Shown in pieces: positions 1 to 11,467 of a stretch of 64,000 nucleotides of DNA. Both the position numbers and the translations under genes were made by a program. The DNA is from Ascaphus truei. Lineage: Eukaryota > Chordata > Amphibia > Anura > Ascaphidae. The DNA lies in the NCBI GenBank assembly GCA_036426205.1, contig CM071568.1:122843149-122907148 (forward strand), given 5' to 3'. The number at the start of each line of letters is the position of its first letter. Positions within the stretch are counted from its first letter, which is position 1. The notes below the pieces were generated by a model that was given only the letters and a program-made list of their open reading frames with translations, had not been told where the DNA came from and did not search any database.

Positions 1-401
1 CAGGCTGTACTGAAAAGCTGTGCAATATGGAGGGCATACATTTATCGGGCTAAGCAAAGAGGGAGCCACTGTGAGGGCTTGTGTGCATATCATTACCCAG
101 AATCCCTGGCTGCAGTGGAAGCATTATATGCCAAGCAATGATGGGGAAAGACAGGAATGCAGACATGTGGTATCTTTATTTGCTGAAGAAAGACAGGGAG
201 ACAAAATATCACATAGTGTACTCTATCCATTTCTATAAACATGTGGAACAGAATCTCATAATACTGTACGGAGGGTGACAACTTGTCAATCATACCCATG
301 GAGTAAATTAGTAAAAACTTGGGCACTACACACGCCAACTCCATTTGCAAAAGCTGTATTCAAAACTCTACAGTACATTATCCCAGCAATAATAAAAAAA
401 A
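1..401. other. No gene seen (presumed ADNP2 intron)
   Basis: I see no exon, repeat array or transposon end here. By position it lies upstream of the first ADNP2 exon found in the window, so it is probably ADNP2 intron or flank. Confidence 0.4.
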
Positions 402-409
402 CTATATAG

Positions 410-2856
410 TAGTGATGTACCGGGTCCTAAAAAAACAAAAAAACGGCCGGGTAGGTTTTGTAGAACAGTGGCGGGGGAGAGGAGGAGGAGGACGGCCTCC
501 TGCAGAGGATGACCACTTGCAGTTGAGCGAGAGGTCTGCAGCCGGTGGCGGCAGGAGAAGAGTATCATGAGTGGAGCAAGAGCGGCATAGGAGGGTGGTC
601 GGGAAGGAGTGCGTTGTAGCAGCGGCAGACACCGGAAGTCGGAGAAGACTTCAGGGTCAGACCGATGGGATACGGCCGCTGGCTGCTGTGCTTTGCTGCA
701 GGATGCCGTCCTCTCTCGCCGCTGGCTGCGGTGCTTTGCTGCAGGATGCCGTCCTCTCTCGCCGCTGGCTTGCGGTTTGGAGTTGGCTGCAGAGCCGCTC
801 CTCTTCGCCCTGCTGCTGTGCTTGACTGCAGGATACCGCATCTCTCGCCGATGTGCTGCCGGTGTTTGCTGCAGGATTGCGTCCTCTACTCCCGACCGCT
901 GGCGCGGTTGCTTTCTGCCGGATGCCGTCCTCTCTCGCCGATGGCGACCTGGTTTGCTTTTTCTTCAGGATGCCGTCCTCCTCTCGCCGCTGGCTGCGGT
1001 GCTTTGCTGTCAGGATGCGCGCCTCTCTCGCCGTGGCTGCGTCTTTTTGCGCAAGGATTGCCGTCCTCTCTCGCCCTGGAGCGGTTTGCCTTTGCTTTGA
1101 TGCAGGATGCCGTCCTCGCTCCCCGCTGTCCCGCCGGTGTCTTTTGACTGGCAGGATGCCGCCTCTCCATCGCCGCTGGCCGCGTGGCTTTGCTGCATGG
1201 TATGCGTCATCTTCTCTCCCGCTGGCTGCGGTGTGCTTTGACTGCAGCGATGCACGTCCTCTCTCGCCACTGGATGCGGCTTTGCCGCAGGATACCGTCC
1301 TATCTCGCCGCTGGCCGCGGTGCTTGCTGATGGGAGCTATGCACGTCCTCCTCTGACATCTGGTTGCGGTGCCTTGGCCGCATCGCCGTCCTCTATCGCG
1401 CTGCGCCGCGGTTGTCTTTGCTGCTGTGCAGGATGCCGTCCTCTCTCGCCATTGGATGCGGTGCTTTGCTGCAGGATGCGTCCTCCTCCGCTGGACGCGG
1501 TTCTTTGCTGCAGGATGCCGCTCTCCTCTCTCGCCGCGGCGGTGCTTTGCTGCAGGATGCGTCCTCGCCCTTGGCGCCGCGTGCTTTGCTGCAGGATGCG
1601 TCCTCTCTCGCCGCTGGCGCGTGGTGCTTTGCTGCAGGATGCCGTCTCTCCGCGCTGGCGGCGGTGCTTTGATGCAGGATGCCGTCCTCTCTCGCCGCTG
1701 GCGCGGTGTTTTGCTGCAGGATGCCGTCTCTCTCGCGCATGGCTGCGGTTTGCTTTGCTGCAGGATGCGCCTCCTCTCTCGCCTGGCGCGGTGCTTTGCT
1801 GCAGGATGCGTCCTCTCTCGCCATTGGCCGCGGTGCTTTGCGCAGGATGCCGTCCTCTCCGCAGCGGGTGCTTTGCTGAGGATGCCGTCCTCTCTCGCCA
1901 TTGGCGCGGGGTTGCTTGTGCAGGATGCCGTCCTCTCTCGCGCTGGACTGCGGTGCTTTGCTGCAGGATGCCTCCCTCTCCGCCGCTGGGGGCGCCTGCG
2001 GTGCTTTGCTGCAGGATGCCGTCTCATAGCCGCATCTTGCCGCGCGTGTGCTTGCTGAGGATGCCGTCCCCCCCCCGCCACGGCCCTCTCCCCCTCCTCC
2101 CTCCGCCATGGATCGTGCTTTGCTGGCAGGATCCCGTCTCTATCGCCATTGGCCGCGGTGGGCTTTGTGCCAGGAACCGTCCTCTCTCGCCATTGGCCGC
2201 GGGCTTTGCTGCAGAGTGCCGTCCTCTCGCCGCGGTGCTTTGCTGCAGGATGCCGTTCTTCGCCATTGCACGCGGTGCTTTGCTGCAGGATGCCGTCCTC
2301 TCCCGCCGGAGGCGGCGTGCTTTGCGCAGGATGCCGTCCTCTCTGCGCATTGGCGACGGTGTGCTTTGTGCTGCAGGATGCGTCCTCTCTCGCCGCGGTG
2401 CTTTGCTGCAGGATGCCGTCCTCTCTCGCCGCGGTGCTTTTGCTGCGGATGACCTCCTCTCTCGCCAGGGTGTCTTTGCTGCAGGATGCCGTCCTCTCTC
2501 GCCGCGGTGCTTTGCTGCAGGATGCCGTCCTCTCTCGCCGCGGTGCTTTGCTGCAGGATGCCGTCCTCTCTCGCCGCGGTGCTTTGCTGCAGGATGCCGT
2601 CCTTCTCTCCCGCTGCTGGCTGCAGGTACTTCTCTTCTGCTGCTGGCTGCAGGTACTTCTCTTCTGCTGCCCTGCTCCTGCCATTCTCCGTCCTGTTCTC
2701 GCGCTGTGCTGGAGGAAGGGGGCTGATTGAGGAGGACCACCGAGGGAGCAGAGCAGGACGAAAATACCCGGCACCAGGTTCCAGCACCATGGTCCGGGTA
2801 ATTTCCGGGTAGATTAAATATGGCCGGGTAATTTCTGGGTACCCGGTACATCACTA
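410..2856. mobile_element. Non-autonomous hAT-like element with minisatellite core
   Basis: The ends are inverted repeats. The left begins TAGTGATGTACCGGGT, and the reverse complement of the right end begins TAGTGATGTACCGGGTAC. The flanks at 402-409 (CTATATAG) and 2857-2864 (CTATACAG) match at 7 of 8 bases, the 8-bp target duplication expected of hAT transposons. Both ends also carry copies of GGCCGGGTA a little inside. No transposase was recognised; almost the whole interior is a GC-rich tandem array. The element is therefore a non-mobile passenger that would depend on a transposase supplied elsewhere. It sits in a presumed ADNP2 intron. Confidence 0.8.
680..2620. repeat. GC-rich minisatellite, 36/43-bp unit
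   Basis: The core is a degenerate tandem array whose cleanest copies (about 2480-2600) repeat every 36 bp. The unit contains TGCTGCAGGATGCCGTCC followed by TCTCTCGCCGC and GGTGCTT. Copies near 700-760 have an extra 7 bp (TGGCTGC), giving 43 bp. Copies become irregular in the middle and uniform at the right end, which suggests recent homogenisation there. The unit lacks stops in several frames and so creates long spurious reading frames on both strands. Confidence 0.9.
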
Positions 2857-2864
2857 CTATACAG

Positions 2865-4943
2865 ACTAGGTAGAGATTCCCTGGCATAACGTTTCGTGGG
2901 CAGACTTCCCTTCATCAAACGTAGGTTTTTGCGAATTAAGTTGTTTTGAGTGTGCAATGTCTGATTTAAAAGAATTAAATTAGTTTAAAAGAAAGATCTG
3001 TTTTAGTAATATGTTGGTCTCGGCAATAGCTTTACAACATTGTGTATTTTAAAACCTCTACAGGTTATACATCGAGTTGTGCTAAACACCTTGGTTTTCA
3101 TTCATCCGATGTTTCCTAGGTGCAATGTGCATTAAAATATGAAGGTGTTTTTTTTTTATTATTATATATTTGTGGGTAAAAAAAAATAGGAAACACGGGT
3201 ACAAGAATTAAGCATCCAAAACGCCAAGGATATGCACTGATTGAAACCCACATTTTTAGCATGTCAAAAAATGAAACTTTTTAAATCCATTCATTTGCCA
3301 GCCGAGAACCGACAAGACTCCTAATATGGCTGCCTCCTGTCAGATATTGGGAGGGGGGGGTCTCTTTTACAAGGTAAAATGCTCAGATTATAGCTTTATG
3401 GTGGTTTACCTTTCAGGAAGTTTGCAGACTTACAATAGCCATGTCAAACTCAAATGATCTTAAGGACTACATCTCATTACTCTGACAGCCACAATTATGG
3501 TTATTGTTCCAAATTTTTTTTATTTTTTTTTAAGAACATTGGTTATGGGCACATGTATCTGCTGGTTATAAAACTTGCAAAGAAGAAACCTTTTATTAAA
3601 TATTTTTTTATGGAGCTATTGTGTGCACTTGCTCCTTGATGGTCATAGCCATAACTAAAATAGTTGCTGTTGCACCCACAGAGGCACTTGTACTCTTGCA
3701 TCCTCACAGCCCTTTGCACCCACGCAGTTTATTCTACCCATACAATATTTATAGTTGCCTTCTAGTGAAGTTCAGCAGCTCAGGTGAGGCCTGGGAGGGC
3801 TGGTTGGGTTCAAGCAGAGAGAGCTTGTCAGCCAGCTAGTAAGGGAAAGATAATCAGGGGCTCAAATGTGATTAGGTGATACAGGCCCAATGGCAGGAGC
3901 CTATAAATAAGGTGGTCGGTGATTTGGCTCTGCAGCTGGTGCAAGGTTCATGCTTCGACCATTTTTGTTGCAAAGATAAAGCCGGTCCAGTGTAGGAACA
4001 CTTCATCGAGGAGATGCATTGCACTTACCCCACCGATGACTGCAACCTCTTGTGCATTGAAAGGTGTTGACCAGCTAGGAGTATTTCAGTCCAGCTCTCG
4101 GGGGCCACTGTGCTCAAACTGCAAGCAGGGAAAAATTAAATACATGCATTTAATGGGTAGACTGTTTCTTTCCATGGTATCCTGGCATGGGTTTTTCTAG
4201 AAGACGGCAGGTAGTCTGAAATACTAGACTTCAACCACTGTACAAGGTTCCAACCAGAATGGCCAGTGATTGTGAGGATAGCTTTTCTCCTACATGCTTG
4301 GTACTGACTTCACCCAATTACTTTGTACAGTCTGCACAAAGAAAAGAAAAAAGATCAACCAGAGGCTGTTTGGGGTTGGCGAGATGAGCCGGGTCTGTCT
4401 GGAAAATGACTTTGTGTGAGCTGGCTAGGAATATTGTCGTCATTGCAACATATTGTTCTCCAGTTTTTCACCGGATTTCACTTTGAATTTCAAAATTATG
4501 AGCAGCCATCTCGCAGGGTATTTGGATGCTGTGTCTTGACAAATATCGAATACTTTACTTAAATCTAGAAAAGAAACACAAAATGCAACTGACACTATCT
4601 TGAAAAGCATGACATGTTGGCTCTGGAAGATTGGGTACTTTTGGAGGCAGTGTATTCATAGGTTTGCATGGATAGTCAGCCAGGGCTGTCCGACACGCAC
4701 AAAAGTGTATATTAATTGAAAATATGTGCAAAAAAACAATTGTCTCTATGTATAGATGTGTAAACAACATATATAATATAAAGAATAGTGCAGTATTAAC
4801 TCAATAAGCACATCTTAAAACCACAGTGAAAGGTGATAAGAATGTGATAAACCAGTTAGGTGTGGGAAAATACAAACTTCCCTATGGGAATCTGAGGGTC
4901 TGCTGCAATTTCAAAAAGGCATGTCAGGGCATCACCATCTAGT
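2865..4943. other. Presumed ADNP2 intron, no gene recognised
   Basis: AT-rich non-coding sequence. A short motif, AACGTTTCG, followed by TTCATC lies at about 2888-2916 and resembles a motif found at several other repeats in the window. I looked for the N-terminal coding exon of ADNP2 here and did not find it. Confidence 0.45.
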
Positions 4944-5866
4944 AAGCAGGAGAGAGAAAAGAAAGTGCAGGACCTCTCATAGTATAAACATACAAATGTT
5001 TTGGCATGTTAAGATGGTATGATACACGTACAAAAAAGCAGATGATATGAAGCATTAAGGTACAATAACCAGGATTCTAGGTGGTACACGAAATCCCTCC
5101 TCCAGTCGGCTGATTCGACTGGACGTCCTGCCAGATGGTATAGGCGTTAATCTCCACAGCCCTCGTCCTTCGGTCCAACCGATAATGGACACCCGGTAAG
5201 TGTGGCGACCTCCGCCGTAAAGCGTTGTAGCAGGGGGGCCGTCCGCCTGGAGGAGTGGAGTACATTGCAGCTAATCCGTTCCATGACGTCACCCGCACTC
5301 AAAATATCGGCGTCCTCCGCTGTTTAGAATGCAGACAATTGCAGTCCCAGTTCAAAAGCAAGGAAAGGTGCACTGATGTGAGCGTGCCTGATCGGGCACT
5401 GATAATTTCATAAAGTCTCTGCGCACACCATATAATTACAAAGCATAGTGCTCAGTGAGCAGAACAGTACATTGATATGGCAGTACTAAGCACAAATCCA
5501 ACGCGTTTGTGACCCTAGGTCACTTAATCAGGAAACCTAGCATCACGAAACGCGTTTTTATTTGTGCTTAGTACTGACATATCAATGTACTGCTACGACG
5601 CTGAACGGCAGAGGTCTTCGCACTTAATGGACACCCGCTATTGGAGGGCTGTGAAGATTAACGCCTATATTATCTGGAAGGGCGTCCAGTCGAATCAGCA
5701 GACGTGAGGGGTTTCGTGTACCACCTAGATAGAATCATGGTTATTATACCTTTTTAATGCTTCATATCTGCTTTTTTGTACGTGTATCATACCATCTTAA
5801 CATGCCAATACATTTGTATGTTCTATACTATGAGAGGTCCTGCACTTTCTTTTCTCTCTCCTGCTT
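4944..5866. mobile_element. Foldback element (long inverted repeat)
   Basis: The left arm starts AAGCAGGAGAGAGAAAAG at 4944 and the right arm ends with its reverse complement at 5866. About 230 bp can be followed with only scattered mismatches, including GATTCGACTGGACG and GGCGTTAATCT in both arms. Further in, the arms differ by indels. The centre (about 5497-5560) holds AACGCGTTTGTGACC and CACGAAACGCGTT facing each other. No coding sequence is seen and no clear target duplication was found. It lies just upstream of the ADNP2 exon at 5971. Confidence 0.85.
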
Positions 5867-5970
5867 GCATGGATAGTATTGATTACATTCTGGAGGCATC
5901 GTGAAGCTTGCAACCTTTTCATCCGAATTCATAAAGTATCAAAATATATATTCTTTTGTTTGTTTTTTAG

Positions 5971-6060
5971 GAAATCAACAGTTATAATCCAGGAGACAAA
6001 CATTATTCCAGTACATCATGGGAGGATGTCTCGCTTTGGGAAGCTTTTGGACGCAGAAAT
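5971..6060 (+). CDS. ADNP2: ADNP2 internal coding exon
   Basis: This 90-bp exon (30 codons) is preceded by a polypyrimidine tract ending in TTTTTTAG and followed by GTATGT. Translation in the phase that joins the downstream exon gives EINSYNPGDKHY, then STSWEDVSLWEAFGRRN. That matches the conserved N-terminal segment of ADNP and ADNP2, just before the first zinc finger; W-x-DVSLWE is its hallmark. Both boundaries are phase 0, so it splices in frame to the exon at 8562 (RRN then DYRTKPFCC). The exon or exons carrying the initiator methionine were not found and are presumably upstream of the window. Confidence 0.88.
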
Positions 6061-8561
6061 GTATGTCTAACACTAGTGATCGGCAATAGCGTAGAAGCAA
6101 AAGCATCTTGCACTACTCAGAATTTCTGTTTCAGTAGATGCACAGATGTTGCAGAATGAAATATTGTAACAAGGTTTTCAGTGACACGTTTTTTTTTCTT
6201 TTTCTGCAGAATAAATTCAAATAAAGGCCTTCATTGGGGGAGGGGAGGGGGCCCTGTTAGTTTAGTGCAATTCGGTTAAACATTGGCTTTTAAGTAAAAC
6301 ATACATTTGTTTAATGTAAGGCACTCTAAAACATCTTAAATATGCTATAATGTAGTAATTTTACAAAGCCATATCTGATTCACGCTGCTTTGCCAGCAAT
6401 TCTTTGACACAGTGCTAAAGAAACTCTGGCATTAACATTTTTTTTTTATTTCTTAACTTACTGATTACTAGAAAACATGCCTTTTTTATGTCTTCACAAA
6501 AAGTACTGAACACCAGGAATGTCTGTACAGATATTAGGTCTACTGAACCTGATCAATGCTGTTAGGAGCTTGCAACCTGACGGTTTCTTGTTTAAAAAGA
6601 AGAAAACTTGGACATTATTAAAACAGAGCATTTTTCATAGTTGTTTTAAAGTTGGGGAGGGGGGGGGGGGAGTAATAGTACAGATCCTCCCTTGATGTCA
6701 CTTCATTGTATTATTATCCAGGCCTTTAAAAATACCCACTTTCAGAAAGCAATGCATGTTTTTTTTTCCCCCCTATAGACCAGGGCTCTTCAAATTCAAG
6801 CCCCCACTTCCCATCCCCTTGGGCGCTTTACAGTGGCCCCTGGACTGTCTGCTCCTACTAAATTTCATTGTATTTGCCTTCACAACTTAGTGCAATTATT
6901 TCACATTGAAACTATTGTAAGCCATGGTAGTATAAATGTACATGGTACAGATGATATAAATGCTTGCACAATGTTGGGAGTATAATCCTTGGTAAGTCTT
7001 TATTGTCGTTTTGTACACAATTTTTAATGCTCTTGTGGCCCTTCAACTTTTTTTTCTTCTGATATTTGCCTTTTGGGAATTCGCTGAAGAACTGCTATTT
7101 AGACTTTTATTTTTGTAACACTAGACATACTCCACCATGTTAGCCATTTTACAGCCTTCAGCAGCTAGTTTTCTGAATAGGCACATCTGTTATAGGCCAC
7201 CTAGTAATGTGGTAGATTAGGAAGAGATGTCCATATAGTTGAAACTTCTTATGTTTTTAATCATGTTAAATCATCATCCTATAGTTATATTAAACAAGGC
7301 AAACCCCATTTAAACATTAGCCAACTAATTAGGTGTCGTAAGGGGGGTGGGGGAGGGAAACACCTTCCTGACTGCAATTACTGTAATCGGGTTTCTCCCT
7401 GCATCAATGCGCTTCCTATGTTTTAACTTAAGCACACTAGAAACGAGGAGTGTAGAGACTCCATGGATTTCATAAATGCAGATATTTATTGAAGCCAACG
7501 CAACGTTTCAGCTGTCGCCACAGCCTTGGTCCAGGAGTGGCATCAACTTAAGCACAACCTTTCCTTTTAAAATCTAGATTCTCTCCCCCCCCCCCCCCCC
7601 CATTTTCTGTTATATGAAGGGATGATGACCCCATATCATTTTTACTGTCCAATGTTCCTTGGATTGACCTTGAATATATTTGTAAATATATCTCCTGTTG
7701 GAAGCCTCTTTTCCAATGTCAACAATTTGAGTAGTCTGCCCTCATAAGCTGTAGGCCTTACCAGATAAAGGAAGGATGAAAAGCAAAAAGCAACATCTAG
7801 GTAAAAGGCAAGAAAGCGGCGACATGAATTAATCAACTGAAGTTTCAGGTTGGAACAGAAAAGGAACTGACCTGCCCACCAGATTCATCAAGCGCTATTA
7901 CGGGCTAACCCACTCGAATGGACAGTAACGCCCACTGAAGTTGTCAAGTAAAGGACAAGGCTTGATGAATCTGCGGATTGGTGGTAGAAGTGGGGAAACT
8001 AGGGTAGTTTTGACATTCCCTTTTCGCTTTATTTAATGTGGTAACTTAAGTAATCCTTTAATGTAAAGGATGCAACTTTTATTCTTCGCTGTGGTAAACA
8101 CTTGGCATACTATCCAGAGCAGGCAACTTATTTTATGTTTTTGTTACTGTGTGAATTGCAGGTGTATATCGGTCCTGATGTAATGTTGTATTGCACTGGT
8201 ATTTTGCAAAGTAGGTTGTCCAATGTCCTGCTATTTGGATTGAAGTGCAGCACTCTTTCTATTGATCTATATGCTTAGTGTTTTTGTTTTTATAAACCAT
8301 TGCCGGAGAATCGCTGCGCTGTCGTTTTGACACTTCTGTTCTTTTTGTTTAGTGTTGCCTGCTAGTTTTCAACATGTTAAACTGCAGTGAACATTTTCTC
8401 TGGCTGGTATAAAAGCTATGTGTGGAGGTGGGGCACTTCACTGGTAATAGGATACGTCTGTCTGACACCGTTGCGTGGAATGCTAGTAAAAGTTATGTTG
8501 TTTCTTTTCGTTGTTACTTTTTGTGTCCTAAGACTATCTCCCTTTTTGTTTTTCTTTGTAG
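6061..8561. other. ADNP2 intron between the two identified exons
   Basis: Non-coding and AT-rich, with several homopolymer runs: G near 6657-6671 and C at about 7585-7601. A repeat-derived motif, CAACGTTTCAGCTGTCGCC, lies near 7500-7518. A stretch near 6781-6845 (CAGGGCTCTTCAAATTC) may be a decayed hAT end. The intron ends in a pyrimidine-rich tract and TTTGTAG at 8561. Confidence 0.6.
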
Positions 8562-11312
8562 GATTATAGAACAAAGCCATTCTGTTGTAGCCTGTGCAGC
8601 TTCTCGACCACGTTTCTTTCTTCGTTTAAGAATCATCTGCATCGTTACCACGAAGATGAGAAAGATCAAGAGCTCATGACTGCTTGTCCTGGCTGCTCTT
8701 TTGCTTCCCAGCCCAAAACTGTGCTGAAACACATGCGTATGTTTCACACCTCTGTGCGCAAAACTGTGAAGGAGGATCCAAATCTACCGAGGAATAACAT
8801 CAAGTTTTCTTGCTTAAAATGTTCATTTACCGACACATTATACTATAGCATGAAAAAGCATGTTCTTACAACTCATTATGAAAATGTGGTCAGTTCATAT
8901 TTTGGAGAAAAAACGGAGGAAGAAATGCAAAATACCCCTGGTTTCAAGACCCAACCCATGGATAAGTTCTACTGCAAAAAATGCAATTCCACAGCTTCTA
9001 GCCAGGATGCTTTGATATACCATATTTTGACTTCTGAAAAACACAGAGATCTAGAACAGAAGTTGAGGACGACTATTTCCGAATTCAGCAGACTGCAAGC
9101 TAGGAAAGTACAAGCAAGAACAGTGTTGTTACCCAAGTCCACAGAAGCAGTTCCAGCCCCAGTTCCAGCCTCAGTTCCAGCCTCTCAAGGCTTTAAGTTG
9201 GTATCATTTCCACAAAATGGTCCCACCCAAGCCTTGGTGGGGCCGTCCACTACCCTTATCCAGAATGTTGTACCGACAATGTCTGCTGTCTCAAATTCTC
9301 CTGCAAGTTCAATCCAAAACATTCCAGCTACAGTTGCTCCAACAGCTCAAGTTGGATTTGTAACTGCTTCCTTACCACAAAACCAGAGAATTAACCTTAA
9401 GACACCGCTTCCCCAATCTGTTTTTATGTCTAGGTTTCCTCTGAACCAGCCTGTTGGTACAGTTGTTCTTCCTGCACCTCAAACTGTTTTGGGGCCTACA
9501 GTCCTCCCTCTCAATCAACAGTTGCATGCAGGGCTGCTTCCTGTGAATCAATCCAGAGTAATCGCGTGTCCTCAGCCTATACAGCCCCATGTGGTTAATA
9601 TGAATCAGGCCAGAATGTTTCCTGTAAATCAGTCCCTGAGGCCTGAGCATCTTCCTGCAAATCAACCTGGGGTACGTCAAAACACCTTCCTCTCGGCTCC
9701 CATATTCAGGCAGCTCATTCCGACAGGTAAACAAGTAAATGGAATACCTACATACACTCTTGCGCCAGTCTCTGTAAGCTTGCCTGTGACGCCGTGTAGC
9801 GTTCCTGTTGCTAACCCAATGAAAATGCCAGTACAATTTTCACAGCCTGATAGCGTTGTACAGGTTTCACATTCTACAGCCAGTGCACCATCTCCCCTCG
9901 TTTTGCCCTTGACACAGAACATCTTACAACAGGCTTGTAATATTACTCTTGCTGCAAACCCATTGGACAAGGAGGCCAAACAATGGAAGACATGCCCAGT
10001 GTGCAACGAGCTATTCCCTTCAAATGTCTACCAAGTACACATGCAGATTGCACATATAAAAGGGGAGGTCACCCTCAGCAAATCCACAGATTCAACCACC
10101 TGCAATGAACCAACTGAGCCAATCAGTCTTGCTGCACACGCATCTTCCTTGAGAGTGCTGAAAGAAAAGTCCATCAGATGTGTCTCTTGCAAAATCTTTG
10201 CACCAGAGGAAGATGTTTTAAAACACCTATTGATGCATGGTATGGTTTGCTTGTACTGCAGATCTGTTTTCCATGAATTGAGAAACTTTGTCTATCATAT
10301 GAGAATTATGCATTTGACCCAAAAGAAGGTACACATGGAGTTTATCAAGAAAGGCTTTCAGTTAGAAAGTGATGCTTCTGGTAATGTACTGTTTCCCAAC
10401 TTTGACTTTAACTTTAAATTGTCCAAAGATGAGATTGGAAACCGGGAAATAAATCTAGCTGTAATTACTGGATTTAGTTCCCAGACCGCTTCAACCATCT
10501 ACATTAAAATACAGCACAAAGCAACTGTCCCAAATGTTGTAGTTCTAAAGCAAGCATCAAAATGTCCCTTCTGCAATTGTAATTTATCAGAGACTGAGGT
10601 ATATGAGACACATTTGAAAGACAGGCACCATATTATGCCTACTGTGCATACCATCTTAAAGACTCCCGCTTTTAAGTGCATCCATTGCTGTGGTGTCTAC
10701 ACAGGAAGTATGACTCTGTCTGCTATTGATGTGCATCTGCTCCGTTGTCGAAATGCACCGAAAGATATGAGGTCTGGATCAGAGGTTCTTACAGAAAACG
10801 ATGAGGCAAAGGAACAGTTGCCAAATACGTGGGGTATGCATGATTATGCAAAACCACAACTACCTGGTTCTGCATCAGACATACAGGCTGCAGGAGATGA
10901 AATGGGGAGAAGCCAGCAGACTGTAACTTATGCTTTGGATAACGAATTGGTGTCAGTGCCTTACAAAAGAAGAAAGGTTGAGGGTAAACCAGACACTTCA
11001 GAGCCTCCTGTGGGACAACACTCTCATCCTATCCTTGCTTTGGTTCCACAGCAATCCATAACTTCCCATGAAAATAAAAAAGAGTTCTTGACAGAGTATT
11101 TTCACAAAAGGCCCTATCCCAGCAGGAAGGAGGTAGAGTTGCTGTCTTCTATGTTGGATATGTGGAAGATTGATGTTGCATCATATTTTGGGAAGAGACG
11201 TCACCTGTGCCTGAGATATATCAAAAACCACAAACAGTGTGTGTTGCTTGGATTCCAGATGTCTGAACTTAAAAATCTGGTGCATAATTTGGACTTGCAA
11301 GAAGATTGCTAA
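8562..11312 (+). CDS. ADNP2: ADNP2 terminal coding exon, zinc-finger homeodomain protein
   Basis: This exon encodes the last 916 residues of activity-dependent neuroprotector homeobox 2, a nuclear chromatin/transcription factor of the ADNP family. It starts right after TTTGTAG; the methionine at 8676 is internal, because the upstream frame encodes the first finger. Nine C2H2-like fingers are visible, at about residues 9-30, 42-62, 84-105, 138-161, 478-498, 540-560, 561-585, 667-690 and 706-732. Between fingers 4 and 5 lies a long low-complexity linker rich in LPxNQ-type repeats and containing the family segment GKQVNGIPTYTLAPVSV. A basic YKRRKV (about residue 801) could be a nuclear localisation signal. 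A divergent homeodomain spans about 838-905 (EYFHKRPYPSRKE, then WKIDVASYFGKRR). Homeodomain, finger order and PARD6G synteny favour ADNP2 over ADNP. The frame is intact to the TAA stop. Confidence 0.95.
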   Translation, partial: DYRTKPFCCSLCSFSTTFLSSFKNHLHRYHEDEKDQELMTACPGCSFASQPKTVLKHMRMFHTSVRKTVKEDPNLPRNNIKFSCLKCSFTDTLYYSMKKHVLTTHYENVVSSYFGEKTEEEMQNTPGFKTQPMDKFYCKKCNSTASSQDALIYHILTSEKHRDLEQKLRTTISEFSRLQARKVQARTVLLPKSTEAVPAPVPASVPASQGFKLVSFPQNGPTQALVGPSTTLIQNVVPTMSAVSNSPASSIQNIPATVAPTAQVGFVTASLPQNQRINLKTPLPQSVFMSRFPLNQPVGTVVLPAPQTVLGPTVLPLNQQLHAGLLPVNQSRVIACPQPIQPHVVNMNQARMFPVNQSLRPEHLPANQPGVRQNTFLSAPIFRQLIPTGKQVNGIPTYTLAPVSVSLPVTPCSVPVANPMKMPVQFSQPDSVVQVSHSTASAPSPLVLPLTQNILQQACNITLAANPLDKEAKQWKTCPVCNELFPSNVYQVHMQIAHIKGEVTLSKSTDSTTCNEPTEPISLAAHASSLRVLKEKSIRCVSCKIFAPEEDVLKHLLMHGMVCLYCRSVFHELRNFVYHMRIMHLTQKKVHMEFIKKGFQLESDASGNVLFPNFDFNFKLSKDEIGNREINLAVITGFSSQTASTIYIKIQHKATVPNVVVLKQASKCPFCNCNLSETEVYETHLKDRHHIMPTVHTILKTPAFKCIHCCGVYTGSMTLSAIDVHLLRCRNAPKDMRSGSEVLTENDEAKEQLPNTWGMHDYAKPQLPGSASDIQAAGDEMGRSQQTVTYALDNELVSVPYKRRKVEGKPDTSEPPVGQHSHPILALVPQQSITSHENKKEFLTEYFHKRPYPSRKEVELLSSMLDMWKIDVASYFGKRRHLCLRYIKNHKQCVLLGFQMSELKNLVHNLDLQEDC
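9143..9187 (+). repeat. ADNP2: In-frame 12-bp coding repeat in ADNP2
   Basis: Three tandem copies of a 12-bp unit (GTTCCAGCCCCA and variants) encode VPAP, VPAS, VPAS in the linker after finger 4. The length is a multiple of three, so copy-number change would keep the frame. The disordered linker probably tolerates it. Confidence 0.8.
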
Positions 11313-11457
11313 TTGCATTGTTTTTAGGGTACACTGTTAATTTAGTCTTCACATTCTTGTATATTTAGCAACAGCATAATTGTGTAGAACGGCATGTGGC
11401 TGTTTAGCATTTCTGTGATCTCTTATTTCCATCTGTGATAACTTTTTTATTTAAAAA

Positions 11458-11467
11458 AATAAATAAA
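11458..11467 (+). terminator. ADNP2: Candidate ADNP2 polyadenylation signal (proximal)
   Basis: Two overlapping AATAAA hexamers (AATAAATAAA) lie 146 bp after the ADNP2 stop codon. A T-rich stretch follows within 40 bp. This is the first canonical signal downstream of the gene. Confidence 0.5.

Noticed and set aside
2480..2620. Regular 36-bp repeats resembling a CRISPR array
   Set aside because: Copies are contiguous without unique spacers, and the context is a eukaryotic transposon.
657..2774. 705-residue open frame on the minus strand, and others in the same region
   Set aside because: It is a read-through of the 36/43-bp minisatellite (repeating AAKHRGERGRHP-type motif). Stop-free frames exist on both strands and no domain is present.
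8676..8678. Methionine at 8676 as the ADNP2 start
   Set aside because: The frame upstream to the acceptor at 8561 encodes a conserved zinc finger and joins the exon at 5971 in phase.
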